Assembly: GCA_002633005.1 (NCBI GenBank)
Contig: NMRA01000731.1
Span: 9,949-54,995 of the forward strand
Source: Phoronis australis
Lineage: Eukaryota; Phoronida; Phoronidae
DNA length: 45,047 nt
Direction: 5' to 3'
The position numbers and the translations under genes were made by a program. Within the stretch, counting starts at the first letter, position 1, and each line of letters starts with the position of its first letter. Under the pieces are notes generated by a model that was not told where the DNA came from, made no database searches, and saw nothing but the letters and a program-made list of their open reading frames with translations. Below, piece by piece: positions 12,801 through 22,464 of the stretch.

Positions 12801-15800
12801 ACTAAGCTGCAGAGGGCGATAAAATGATAGCAAGTGACAGACAAAGTTGTAGGTCAAATATGCTGTTCTTGGTGCGATAAACCTTTGTAAATTTCTTTGT
12901 TACAGTAGTTAGTAACTAGATTTTGAAGAAATTTTCTGCGTTCAAAAAGGTTTGGCATTTGCATGAGAAAACTTATTATAATAAACATATTCATTGTTGG
13001 TCCACTATGATGTTTATTTCTGCCCTTGGTCATATTTAATACTTTTTAAATCTAACAATAATGTTGTTAAATCTAACAATAATGTTGTTAAATAAATTTA
13101 TCATTTTCCAGAAAGCTGCCAAAGTATTGAACTGCAGTACGTGCCATACCAGTTAACTCATCACAGGTAACTATGGTTTTCATCTTTTGATTTGTGGTAT
13201 ATTGGGTTCTAATGCCTCTTGGTCTACGGTAAGCCAGAGATTGATTGAGTCAGTAACAGTTGGAACATGTAAACTTTATTTTATGGCAAAATGGCATGAT
13301 TGCCTGACGAATTCAAGCTCAGCACTCTCTGCTTGGATAAGATTTTTCTGCACAGACAAAAATTGACATACACACAAAGATTTTCGGATCTTCTTGTCAG
13401 CAGAATTTTGAGAATGGGGAGCAACGAGAGGATCCGAAAGCATTTTTAGGCATGTCGGATTCTGTCTGTGCAGAAAAGAGACCTATTCACTCAGTGTATC
13501 TACCAGACAAATAAATTATTAAGTGAACAGTTACTTGCAGCCGTTTTTATTATTTGGTCAACAACGTAAAATGTAGGTTCTTAGGCATATTCGGTGACTA
13601 TTTTCTTGCCAATAGATTGGAGATTAGTACTGTACCAAATCTGTTGTTGCTGCTTAGAGAGATAGCTGTCATACGGGTATAAGATGCTGAATCACTACAC
13701 GCCATTCTCCTTATTGTTTTTCCCCCAGGGTAACTAAAGATGGACTCAATGAAACCATGTTCTTGCTCAGTGGCAGTGACCAGAGAGTCCACATGTTCAG
13801 AGAAGTATGTTCCTTATATTTTTTTTAAATAGTTCACTTTGATGTCACACATCTAAAACATGGCTTCATGTTTTGTGTCTGTCAATCTCTTTCGAACAGT
13901 AAAGTGTATGGAAAAATTATAATTATTTCTTTGACTTGATAATTTTAAGTAACGTTTTGTCGGCCACTGTCTACTGCGACACCTGTTGGCGTTTGTCAAC
14001 CTTGAGGCAGATGGTGGGATTTTGAACAATAGCTGATCCCACTTGTGTTAAACCTCAGTCTAACTCTTCTGTTTAAGAAATAAAGTATGTTCAATTCTTT
14101 CCAAAACCCACTCCTTCACACCATGTTCAAACCATTTTTTGCCTATCTTGAATCAACTCATCCAGATGTCACAACTATGACCCGATTCCTCACAGTGGGT
14201 GAATACAGCCAAGTTATAGGCGTCGTTGTTGCTGGATCGTCGGTGTAAAGACAACTCACCACAATTTATTCCATGAATCACATTGGCTAAGTGGACTGAG
14301 ATGCCATGGGACCGGGTGTTGTCCAAAGTTTTATGTTGTTTGCCTCAAGATTGACACACGCCACCATGTGTCACAGAAACTTGAAAAAACAACAGTTGCC
14401 CACAAAACATTTCTTTAAATTCTCAAGTAAGTTTAGGAAACAATCGTAATTTTTCTGTATCATATTTCACCACTGAACGAGTGATAATTTCCATGTGTAT
14501 AGTAAAATGTAGAGTTCAAGAAATTCCCTCGAGTCTTCTGTGTTAACACTTGTTGCCTTGTGTCTCAGTGCGAATTTGTATTTTTGAGATGATTTATTTT
14601 TAAAAAATCCATTTCTATCTTCAGAATTGAGTTTTGTTTTTGTATTGCACTTATTTTTGCCATGTCTTCTTCACAGGACAAAATTATGCATACCTTCAGT
14701 GAACAGAGTCTCCTGGACTTTTTTCCTGAGTTTGTCAATCCACTTCCTGGAATGTAAGTAGTTCACTTGTCTAACTTGTGTCTCAGGTCATGCGCAATGA
14801 CATCTAAATTTAGGGAGTTGCTTTACTGAGTTAGGCCACATTACATATAAATTTGGGTATAATTTCTACGTCCACAGTCCACCCAAGGCTAAGGTGTAGT
14901 TTGGTAGCAGCCCTTCATTAACACAAATTTGATTGAAAACGTGAGTTTACTTTCTGTTGGCCTGTGGGCTTCCCACCGTGTATTACATACTCTCTGCTTG
15001 CATGTTTACCTCATTGTTGAGTTTTTTCTTTTTGCCATGTGCCTGAGGATGAGATATGTGCTCTTGAGATAGAGCTACTATTTTAACTATTTTGTTTGCA
15101 ATGTCTATTGGTAATTTGCTTTACAACTGCTCACCAAAAAATCAGAAATTGTACTGAGAGTTTGAGGGAATGTACATCAAGCTGTCCAATAGAAAATACA
15201 ATCGTGTTTTCAGTTAACCAAGGTTGAAGTAGAAATGCGTGGATGTTATGTCGACGTGTCAGATCACTAATCCTTTCTCTGAGCTCTTATATTAAGCTTG
15301 ACATAGGTATCCTCCATCTTGAAACCCGGTTCTTTTCTGTTGATCTTTAACAGCCATTCTTTTCAATATTTTACGCATCATGTTTTTCTTAGTGGTGAAA
15401 AAGTTACCATTTCGGAGTCGTGTTGCCTAGGTTGACATAGCTTTCATCACTCATTCTACTAACGGAGCCGGATACTAAACATTCACTCTATCATGTTTTT
15501 CTGTTTTCCCAAGAGTTCAAAGTTACCAACACTAACATACTGATCAACTGTGATGTCACCCACTGCATCAGCCAATCAACTCGAGCTGTCAAATTTTCTA
15601 TCACAGTTAAATTGATGCTTTGTTTGTAGGAAGGTCATATTTTTGATGAGTACTCCCACTTGTGTTTACATTTTGCAGTCCTCTAGTGTGACTGTGTGTT
15701 TAAGCTATGTATAGCTCCAATATCTGATTTCGACTATTCTGCTATTTTCCAGTGCTTTATGGATTGACATGAAACCGTTGTCTGACAGTAAACGAGTCAC

Positions 15801-18800
15801 TGCTGTCGGGTGTGAAAATGGCTTTGTCCTCTGCTTTCTGGTAGACATGGAAAACAAAGGTATGATGGTGGTTAGACTCTATTTCTTACAGGTTTACTGA
15901 AAAACAAATTTCATACTTGTATTTCATAGTGGACAAAAACGCCATTCAGTTCCTTAGTGTATTTGTGTGCAGTCACCTCCTCCAGTAATCTTGTCAGCAA
16001 GTCTATACAGTCACCTAAATGTCTAAAATACTATAGAATTTAACTGAAGAAAAGTGGCCATATTCTGAAAGTAGATTCAGCATTTGAAATTTAATTTTCT
16101 TTTAAATACCAGTCTGCCAATACCCAATTAATTGGGTCATGGGACCCTGTCTTATAGGTTATATTAAGAAAAAATTCCAAAAATGGAATGTACGTTCATA
16201 GTTTCAAAGCAATGGTTTCAATGACATAATCAGATTTCTTTTAATTTAAATGTTCAAAAAGAAATCTCAGAAACATGGTCTCAGTTGTGTTAAATATCTA
16301 ATATTCATTTTTGTTTTATGTAATGTGAAAGCCCAATGTTAATAGCACCTTATGCTTAAAGTCCACAACATTAGAGACAATCCCTAACAGAGTTTTGGGT
16401 AACAGTGCATAAATCATAGTGTCCGAAAGTTTCATGTGAATCCAATCTACCATTTCTGACTCGTGGTGCTCCAAAGTAACGTCTTATTTTCTACATTTCC
16501 AGCTGTCATTGACTCGTGGTCCATTGAACACAGTGGCCCAGTGACCTCTGTCCAGTTGTTCACAAGTATCAACGCAGTGGGGACCCAGACTGCGCAGCCT
16601 CATCATGGCCAAGGAGCTGATCATTATGGTAACGCTCTCACGTTGTCATTGCTACCAACTGTATCCCAAAGTACAACCATAGACTAATAATTACGCACAA
16701 TTAGAAGTTTCTAAACTGACTGCTTCTTGTAGTGAAACGGCTTCCTGAGTGTCAGCTGCGAACAAAATTAAGTTTTTATTCATGGCCTTCCATTTCATAC
16801 TATGAGGTCACTGCTATGGAAAGCTGGGAATAAGTGTAAACACCAGGGGTCTATTATATCAAAAGTCATACACCCAGTCAGCTAAGACTTTTGGTTTCCC
16901 ACTATTATTTTAAAGGAGTTTTATGGAGATGATTGTTTGCTGTGAATATGGTCCATGGTCGAATTTACGCACGCAACTTTTTTGCAGTGTTTCATCCTTT
17001 AAGAAATTACAGTGATGCATTTGCAGTCACATGCCTTTTACCATCTTAGCTGTGACCTGCATACGACATTGGTAAAACGACCCTCCCTGTTTTCGAACAT
17101 TTCAAGTTTTGAAGTGCTTTCCCTCCAAAATGTTTCCATTTTTTCAATATGGTAATTTGTAGTCTTATCCATGACTGATGAAACAGTAATGTGATAAATT
17201 TTGTGTTTTTCTGTTAAGTCATTGTGACTTCATTTTTTATCAAACTTTACTCAGTACGGTAATTCTATTTCATTTCTTATAGAATATAACATTAAATTTG
17301 CTTCCAGGTTCTATGTTCGATTCTGTTGAACTCGAGAGTCAAGACATCACCTACCATCTACTTGTTACCGGGGCACTAGAGGTCGCCGTTGTCTATACAA
17401 ACATCTCAACAAAAGGCTTCAGTCAGCAGGTAGTGCTACCCAACAGTGACAGCCACGACAGCACACTTTGCTGCTGTGTGTGTGACCTCGATTTTGATGG
17501 ACAGAATGAGATTGTGCTCGGCACTTATGGACAGGTTGGTAGCTGTTACCTGTTGTTGTCATTTTCTAACTCTGACTTTTACTGAAGAATTTGTTCTGCT
17601 TTTCATTGCTACTGGCGCTCTATATTAGTCAGCAGAACAGTCTACTTATGCTACGTTCACGGGCAATCGTAGTCTTTGGTGACCTTGCATTAAGAAAAAT
17701 GATAATTCACTCGTTAAATATATTTATGTGAGAATATGCACTCGTCCCACTTATACCCCCATCTTTCGGACCGGTCCATTAACCCCCTTGTGTAGATTCG
17801 CATGCGGTTCTCCTGCACTCGAGGCACTAGGACATTCCATTTCCAGACTCACTATTGGTTCGTTTGTGTTACCGCCACGAGTTCCTGGTTCCCATAAGCT
17901 GATGATTGTCACGTGTCATAGGGCTCCTTTGTTCTCAGTAAAGTTATATTTCCTGCCATCAGTACTTCGCTTTAGCAGCACTCAGGTTCGAGTCTAATCT
18001 CTCTTCATTTTTGTCCCACCCTCTACCACCCTCTCCTTTGGGTAGTTCCTCTTACCTGAGTGCTGGCGCTTTTTAAGGCCCATCTTTCCAGAGATTATTA
18101 TTTTATCTTTATGTTATTTGTACACTCATATTTCTGTACCTTATCAGTCATAATAAATGACCTTATATCCCCTATACACGGTCTCCTTTGTATCTCTGGA
18201 AACGGAGCTCGCGACGCACCTATTATTTTCGGGACATATTCCGAACATAAATGTAAGATTACATGACTGTCAAGATATATTGATGTATTAGGCAATGTGT
18301 AGTCTGATGGCTAGTTGATAATCACTGTTTAGGTTTATTCATGCGACTAGTGTATCATGAATTGGTCATGAATCAAAGCAGAATGTCAGTCGAGCTGACA
18401 TTATACATGTTGAACTAATGTTAAAGGTACTTAATGTGAGCCACAATATTTGGTTTAAATTTTTAAACAATAATATAAAGTGCCATCTACGATGTTCAAT
18501 ACAAGACCAAGCTGACAGACAAAATACTGTCTCTCCATCATGACGGCTAATTTTACAGCAAAAATGACTGGAAATAACAATTTGTTATTTAAGATTCTAA
18601 TTATGGAATGGCTTACTAACCTTTCTTACAGTCCTGTGAATTCCCCTTCATTTTCGGTCATGAGGGAGGACTACTTTAACAATGAATTTGGTTTCTGCCC
18701 AGCTGTCATGACGGAAAATTCCCGGTCATTTTTTTAATTCCTTTGGCTCGTACTGTAGTTATAAAGCCTTGTTTTGATATTTTGGAAAATGATTGGTTGC

Positions 18801-20196
18801 AATCTTATGTGAGAAGAGCTGGCTTTGTTTTATGTTCTTTTCTTCTTTTTGCAGGAGCTTTTAGCCTACAAATTCTTTGAGTACGATGACATATTCAAAG
18901 AGCACGAGGCCAATAACCCCCTAGGTGAATATAAACTTTTGTGGCAAAGGAGTTTCTCATATCCGATTTTAGCAGTTGACAAGATTGACATAACTGGTGA
19001 TGGAGTTGAGGAGCTTGCTGTACTTACAACCAAAGGAGTCCATATCTTGCAGGTACAGTTACTCTATATTTCTGGTTCTGCTGCTTCTATTCAATGAGGC
19101 ACTTGTAAATATATTTTTCTCAAAATATTTAAATTTGTAGCAGTTACATAACTTTCAAATCATCTCAATTTTCTCCAAGATGTCGACTCCCTAAAACTTT
19201 GAGGTGGTGGTGTAGTAAACTCTGTTGGTACATTTACACCGGTTTCTAGCTTGCTTTCATTATCACATTTTCCACTACACAATAGCCTGTTTATATTGAC
19301 ATTTTACACCAACCTTCACCTACTTACACTGGCACATTTACACCGACCTTTGGCCTATTTACATATTTGTCACATTTGCACCAATCTCTAGCCTATGAAC
19401 ATTGTTATTTTGCACCAACTTCTAGCCTATTTAAATTGGCATTGACTTCTAGCCTATTAATTTTGACACAAAGTACACAGACGACTTCTAGCCTATTTAA
19501 AGTGTCAAAAATTTTCACCAACCATTAGCATGGAGGTTTTTCACCAACCTCTAGCTTATATATATTGGCATCTTACTCCAACATCTAACCAATTTTCATG
19601 CCGGACGCCATTATGGCATTGAAAATAGACTAGAGTTTAGCGTAAGTGAACTAATGAACCTAAGAAATGGTTTACAAAGCTCTGATAGCATAGTTTTGAT
19701 TTATATTCTCTGTTTTTCAGTATTGTCAGCTGCGTTAGTTTCGTTCTTAATATTTTTGCTTTACATTTTTGACCTTCATATTCGATTAAGCAAAAACTCT
19801 GGCAGTATAACTGTCTGTGCCTTGACATGGCCAAAACAGTGTGATGAACATATACACTTGCTCCATACACTGTGGTATGATGATCTTTTGAAGATTCTGT
19901 TTGAAATCTACAAATGTCATTCTATCAAAGTAATACTATGCAAAGTTATATGAAGCCCCTGGTTGTTAAACTGTGTAATTTGTAAAATACCGAGTGTTTC
20001 AGTCTACATTACTCTTTATTTCTGTATTTGTTAACTTGGTTAGTAAGTTCCATTTTTAACCTCATCTGGTACATTTCAGCATAATTTAGAAGCTGTCATG
20101 GCTGTATGTCTGGAAAAATTGAAGATTTCCTCCAAGCAAGTGGTTCCAAAGGACGATCCGTTTTTACTTTTACAGTCTGAGACATTCTCATCATGA
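9890..20196 (+). CDS. KPTN: Kaptin, KICSTOR complex subunit, 11 coding exons
   Basis: In vertebrates KPTN acts with ITFG2, SZT2 and KICS2 in KICSTOR, which tethers GATOR1 to lysosomes and restrains mTORC1 when nutrients are short; it was first described as an actin-associated protein. Exons: 9890-10115, 11571-11650, 12697-12772, 13112-13166, 13729-13804, 14677-14753, 15753-15859, 16503-16628, 17308-17534, 18855-19052, 20080-20196. They join without a frame break to 1365 nt (454 aa; human about 436). Landmarks: SSQSNVYGFA near the start, VQFSYIP (exon 1), AQSCQSIELQYVPYQLTHH (exons 3-4), MFLLSGSDQRVHMF (exon 5), and FG-GAP-like DLDFDGQNEIVLGTYGQ (334-350) and DITGDGVEELAVLTTKGVH, from a beta-propeller-type fold. 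Exons 9-10 are best conserved. The start ATG has A at -3. KPTN shares a promoter with PNO1 and ends tail to tail with the pseudokinase gene. Confidence 0.95.
10253..10426. mobile_element. Foldback element in KPTN intron 1
   Basis: Two 35-nt arms, 10253-10287 and 10392-10426, are inverted complements with 32 of 35 positions matching; each contains GATGTCTTTAATT or its complement. Weaker pairing continues outward to about 10235 and 10445. The loop is about 104 nt. No protein is encoded. This is the structure of a MITE or foldback transposon, and a transcript of it would form a long hairpin. Confidence 0.7.
11855..12270 (+). repeat. Dispersed repeat family R1 (KPTN intron 2)
   Basis: The body carries AAAGCCTGTAGACTTTGA, ACTTTATACCAATCTG, GTAAAATTTAGCTAAAAG, ATGAAATTTCAAAAACGCTG, TTTCGTTTTATGCAAGTTTG and TTTGGACATTTTTCTAG, in the same order as the other R1 copies and in the same orientation. 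It is AT-rich and non-coding. Confidence 0.6.
13047..13088. repeat. Two-copy 21-bp tandem repeat (KPTN intron 3)
   Basis: The 21-nt unit at 13047-13067, containing CTAACAATAATGTTGTTAAA, is repeated exactly at 13068-13088. It ends about 23 bp before KPTN exon 4, in the branch-point region of the intron. Confidence 0.85.
13344..13477. mobile_element. Nested inverted-repeat element in KPTN intron 4
   Basis: TTTTCTGCACAGAC (13344-13357) is perfectly inverted at 13464-13477. Inside it TTTCGGATC (13382-13390) is inverted at 13431-13439. The nested pairing gives a cruciform or hairpin of about 134 bp, consistent with a small MITE. No open frame is supported. Confidence 0.65.
13974..14376. mobile_element. 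Foldback element with 36-bp arms in KPTN intron 5
   Basis: Arms 13974-14009 and 14341-14376 are inverted complements at 31 of 36 positions, sharing GGCG, TTGTCAA-type and CTTGAGGCA blocks. The loop of about 330 bp shows no coding sequence. The total of about 403 bp fits a non-autonomous DNA transposon. Confidence 0.65.
16060..16460 (+). repeat. Dispersed repeat family R1 (KPTN intron 7)
   Basis: Diverged copy with ATTCTGAAAG, ACCAGTCTGCCAAT, GGGTCATGGGACCCTGTCTT, GTTCATAGTTTCAAAGCAAT and GAAATCTCAGAAACATGGT in family order. It ends about 40 bp before KPTN exon 8, so it supplies the upstream part of that acceptor region. Confidence 0.5.
17725..18300. other. GC-richer insert of unknown origin in KPTN intron 9
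   Basis: This part of intron 9 differs in composition from its surroundings: C-rich on the plus strand, with GGACCGGTCC, ACTCGAGGCACT and GGTTCGAGTCT (about 17984-17994, similar to a Pol III B box). An 11-bp inverted repeat pairs TTTCCAGAGAT (near 18084) with ATCTCTGGAAA (near 18190). Open frames of up to 89 codons resemble nothing I know. It may be a solo LTR or another old insertion. Confidence 0.3.
19228..19595. repeat. Degenerate 35-bp minisatellite in KPTN intron 10
   Basis: About eleven units of roughly 35 bp share the core TTTxCACCAACTTCTAGCC followed by TATTTACATTGGCA. Unit starts fall near 19231, 19266, 19301, 19335, 19372, 19407, 19442, 19479, 19510, 19537 and 19569. The units are diverged from one another, so the array is old. 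It is intronic and not coding. Confidence 0.75.
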
Positions 20197-20966
20197 TAGG
20201 ATGTGATGCTGTAAAGGTCCTGAAAATACTTGCAGTGCTCTATACAGGCTGACTATCAATGGCAGCACTCTTACCTATCTTGGAGTACTGTTATTTCTCA
20301 GAAAAGACTGAGATTAAACACAATGCCTTGTAACACTGCACTTTCTGAGAAATGACTCAAAGTAAGTTTTTGCCACGCCTTTTAACACAATGCTCTTTGA
20401 GAAATGCTGAGTATTTACAGAATGCCTTGTAACCAATAAGAGTCAGGGAATTTGTGCAATGCCTTCTCACGTACTACTGTCTGGTGACTGAGAATTTTAT
20501 GGAATACTTTTTGACAGAGTAGTGTCTGAGAAATGGCTAAAAATGTATGTGATGTATCATAGCACAGCTCTATCTGAGAAGTGATAAGAATTTTTGTTAT
20601 GCCGTACAACAAAAAAGACATGTAAGATGGCAGAAAACATGTTCAATACATCGTAGCCCAATGCTGTCTGATAAATGGCTTATAATAAACACCGTAATGT
20701 GTAACGCTCAACTTTCTGAGAAACAGTTGTGAAAATAAACTTCGCCTTGCATTGAGAAGTAGCCAGGGGAATGGCTAAGAATATAGTGCAGGCTTTCATG
20801 AAAATTTAGTTTGAAATTGCTGCAGTTTGGCTACTTTGGGTACTTGCAGGTTAACAGATGATAGTTTGATTTTGGTAGGTGTTTTGTGCAAAGCAGAATT
20901 GGTGGCATTTGTCTGAATTTCATATTTATAAGAGTTGGGAGTTGTTACAGTACCCGTTGGTATCTA

Positions 20967-20972
20967 TTTATT
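20967..20972 (-). terminator. Candidate poly(A) signal of the SOCS-box pseudokinase gene
   Basis: TTTATT on the plus strand reads AATAAA on the minus strand, about 120 nt after the stop codon of the leftward gene. It lies 25 bp inside the inferred KPTN 3' UTR, so the two transcripts would overlap tail to tail. Confidence 0.5.
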
Positions 20973-20996
20973 ACTTTTGTATTGTTACAACATGGT

Positions 20997-21002
20997 AATA
21001 AA
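20997..21002 (+). terminator. Candidate poly(A) signal of KPTN
   Basis: AATAAA about 800 nt after the KPTN stop codon; it is the signal I judge most plausible because the leftward gene's coding region begins soon after, at 21092. TGTTTAACTT-type sequence follows within 30 nt. Cleavage would fall near 21020. Confidence 0.5.
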
Positions 21003-21091
21003 ACTATTTTGTTACTACAAACCTTGTTTAACTTCACTTTATGTAAAAACTAATCATTGTACAAAAACTCTGAGGTTGATTTGAGGTGGTT

Positions 21092-22258
21092 CTATGAAAT
21101 GGCTTCAAATGAATCATCAGTTTTGATACTAGGCATGAGTTCCAAGAGATTCATGGGGCCATTGTAGAGCGGTTTGGTTTTTGCCATCATCGATGCTGAC
21201 AATGTTACAAGATCCTGTAATTTTGGCCTCCTGTTTGGAAGACTGCTCAAACAACTCATTAAAGCTGACTCTAATGCTTTGCTGTAGGGGAGGTCATTGC
21301 TTGGCTGGGTTTCCCTAAGTAATGCATTGCAGGATGTTTGAAGTGGAATGGAGAACCATTCGGTAGTGTACACGCTGTTACTTGATTCATTCTCCCATCT
21401 CATGGGTGTAACACGGGTGGCCAATTCGAATAGCATTACTCCTATACTCCATACTGTTGATTTTATGCTATATTCACAATATTTCCAAGTCTCTGGGGCT
21501 GCATAGATCGGATGTGAACATATGACGTAAGCTCTTGTTTTGGACTGTCCGACAGTGGGAAGGTATAAAAGCAGGTTTTCTAACTTTAGTATTCCTTGGC
21601 AATCTATCACCACGTGTTTTGGATCATCAAGCTCTGGGTAAATACCCTCATTTTCAAGATAGGAAAACACAGATGCAAGTGAGTTCATTGACTGCCACAT
21701 GAGAAATTCTGGCACAAATATTTGCAGCATCCTCAATCTTCGAATATATTCCTTTAAATTTATTAGTGGAAAGTCCATCACGTGACAAACGAGGTCGTAA
21801 CTATTATGAATTTCTCCGCGACAGTTCATTAAATTTGGGTGCTGAAGATGGACCCATTGCTGAGTCTTCTGAATCGTCATCATGTGTAGCCCCATCGATG
21901 TACAGGACTGGCACAGTTTGTCCGGTTGATGAGTTTTTGTCAGAACATCTGAACCGTCAATCAAGCACTTCGCTGGGTGTACCTGATGAGTTTTGTGATG
22001 AGGGTGATAGGCAAATCTCATATTGTATGTGATGTGCTCCTGCTCCGTACTGAAATCTTGTGGAATGGAATACGTGTTCAGAAATGACTTTATAAACTGT
22101 GGCAAGGGAAGCTTGTTCACAGCGTCCGAATTGTGCAATCCAATTGACCGTAAAATCACGTGCCTACAAAGCTGCCTCAAAGGCAATGGCTGTCGTTTTT
22201 TTAGAGCAGGTACGTGTGCTGTAGTATCTTTTGACTGATCCAGTGTTGTTTTCTCCAT
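21092..22258 (-). CDS. SOCS-box pseudokinase, single exon, 388 aa
   Basis: I do not recognise a named orthologue. Residues 24-63 form a SOCS box: BC-box PLRQLCRHVI (26-35) fits PLxxxCxxxI for Elongin C, and LPLP (50-53) fits the Cul5-box. From about 130 to 350 there is a protein-kinase fold: HPNL (140-143); helical core FLMWQSMNSLASVFSYLENEG; then YPELDDPK where HRDLKPEN is expected; KLENLL (225-230) where KLADFG is expected; intact APE (254-256); VWSIG (269-273); and NRRP (342-345). Catalytic Asp and DFG are gone, so it should lack kinase activity. Inferred role: substrate receptor of a Cullin-5 ubiquitin ligase, with the pseudokinase as binding module. The ATG at 22258 is chosen for its strong context (ACAATGG) just before the conserved part; an in-frame ATG at 22336 has a weak one. 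The frame stays open to 22588, but that part is antisense to spastin exon 1. Lack of introns suggests retroposition. Confidence 0.82.
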   Translation of the reverse strand: MEKTTLDQSKDTTAHVPALKKRQPLPLRQLCRHVILRSIGLHNSDAVNKLPLPQFIKSFLNTYSIPQDFSTEQEHITYNMRFAYHPHHKTHQVHPAKCLIDGSDVLTKTHQPDKLCQSCTSMGLHMMTIQKTQQWVHLQHPNLMNCRGEIHNSYDLVCHVMDFPLINLKEYIRRLRMLQIFVPEFLMWQSMNSLASVFSYLENEGIYPELDDPKHVVIDCQGILKLENLLLYLPTVGQSKTRAYVICSHPIYAAPETWKYCEYSIKSTVWSIGVMLFELATRVTPMRWENESSNSVYTTEWFSIPLQTSCNALLRETQPSNDLPYSKALESALMSCLSSLPNRRPKLQDLVTLSASMMAKTKPLYNGPMNLLELMPSIKTDDSFEAIS

Positions 22259-22426
22259 TGTTTTAAGGATGATGTAAAGCAATCTATTACGTTTTCCTTT
22301 GTATTGCTGCAACTTCGCGTCACAGGCGTGCAACATAAACAGGGATTCTCTTTCGTGGTGACGTAAAGGGTATTTCCTAATCACGTGACTTACTATTTTT
22401 AGGAAACATGTTATGGCGGCTTGCTG
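22259..22426. promoter_or_regulatory. Divergent promoter of the pseudokinase gene and SPAST
   Basis: Start codons of the two diverging genes are separated by 168 bp. Visible elements: TGACGTAA at 22359-22366 (CRE/ATF-like); TCACGTGA at 22381-22388 (palindromic E-box, the core of CLEAR/TFEB and USF sites); and TTATGGCGGC at 22411-22420 (YY1-like), next to the SPAST start. No TATA box is convincing. TACTATTTTTAG ending at 22401 could serve as a splice acceptor if SPAST has an upstream non-coding exon. Confidence 0.6.
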
Positions 22427-22464
22427 ATGCAGCGCAAAGGTGGTGGCCGAAGTTTTGGCCGTAA
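22408..22464 (+). other. Upstream ORFs overlapping the SPAST start
   Basis: Two out-of-frame ATGs precede the SPAST ATG (22427). The one at 22408 has A at -3 and encodes 18 codons ending at 22464, overlapping the SPAST frame. The one at 22413 encodes four codons, and its TGA (22425-22427) overlaps the SPAST ATG as TGATG. If transcription starts upstream of 22408, these should lower use of the first SPAST start. Confidence 0.5.

Larger units (their letters stand above)
20197..21020 (+). other. KPTN 3' UTR with decayed 50-bp tandem array
   Basis: From the KPTN stop to the likely poly(A) signal AATAAA at 20997-21002 there is no supported frame. From about 20290 to 20760, degenerate units of about 50 bp repeat CTGAGAAATGGCTAA and, between these, AATGCCTTGTAACA. 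Good copies of the first block lie at 20345, 20399, 20525, 20573, 20668 (TCTGATAAATGGC) and 20715; copies of the second at 20322, 20421, 20459 and 20598. If the poly(A) call is right, the array is part of the mature mRNA. Confidence 0.65.

Noticed and set aside
19228-19595. Spaced repeats resembling a CRISPR array
   Set aside because: The DNA is animal, the units are degenerate and contiguous with no unique spacers, and no cas genes exist. It is a minisatellite.
21766-22238. Plus-strand frames opposite the pseudokinase
   Set aside because: They are antisense shadows of a conserved minus-strand frame and resemble no family.
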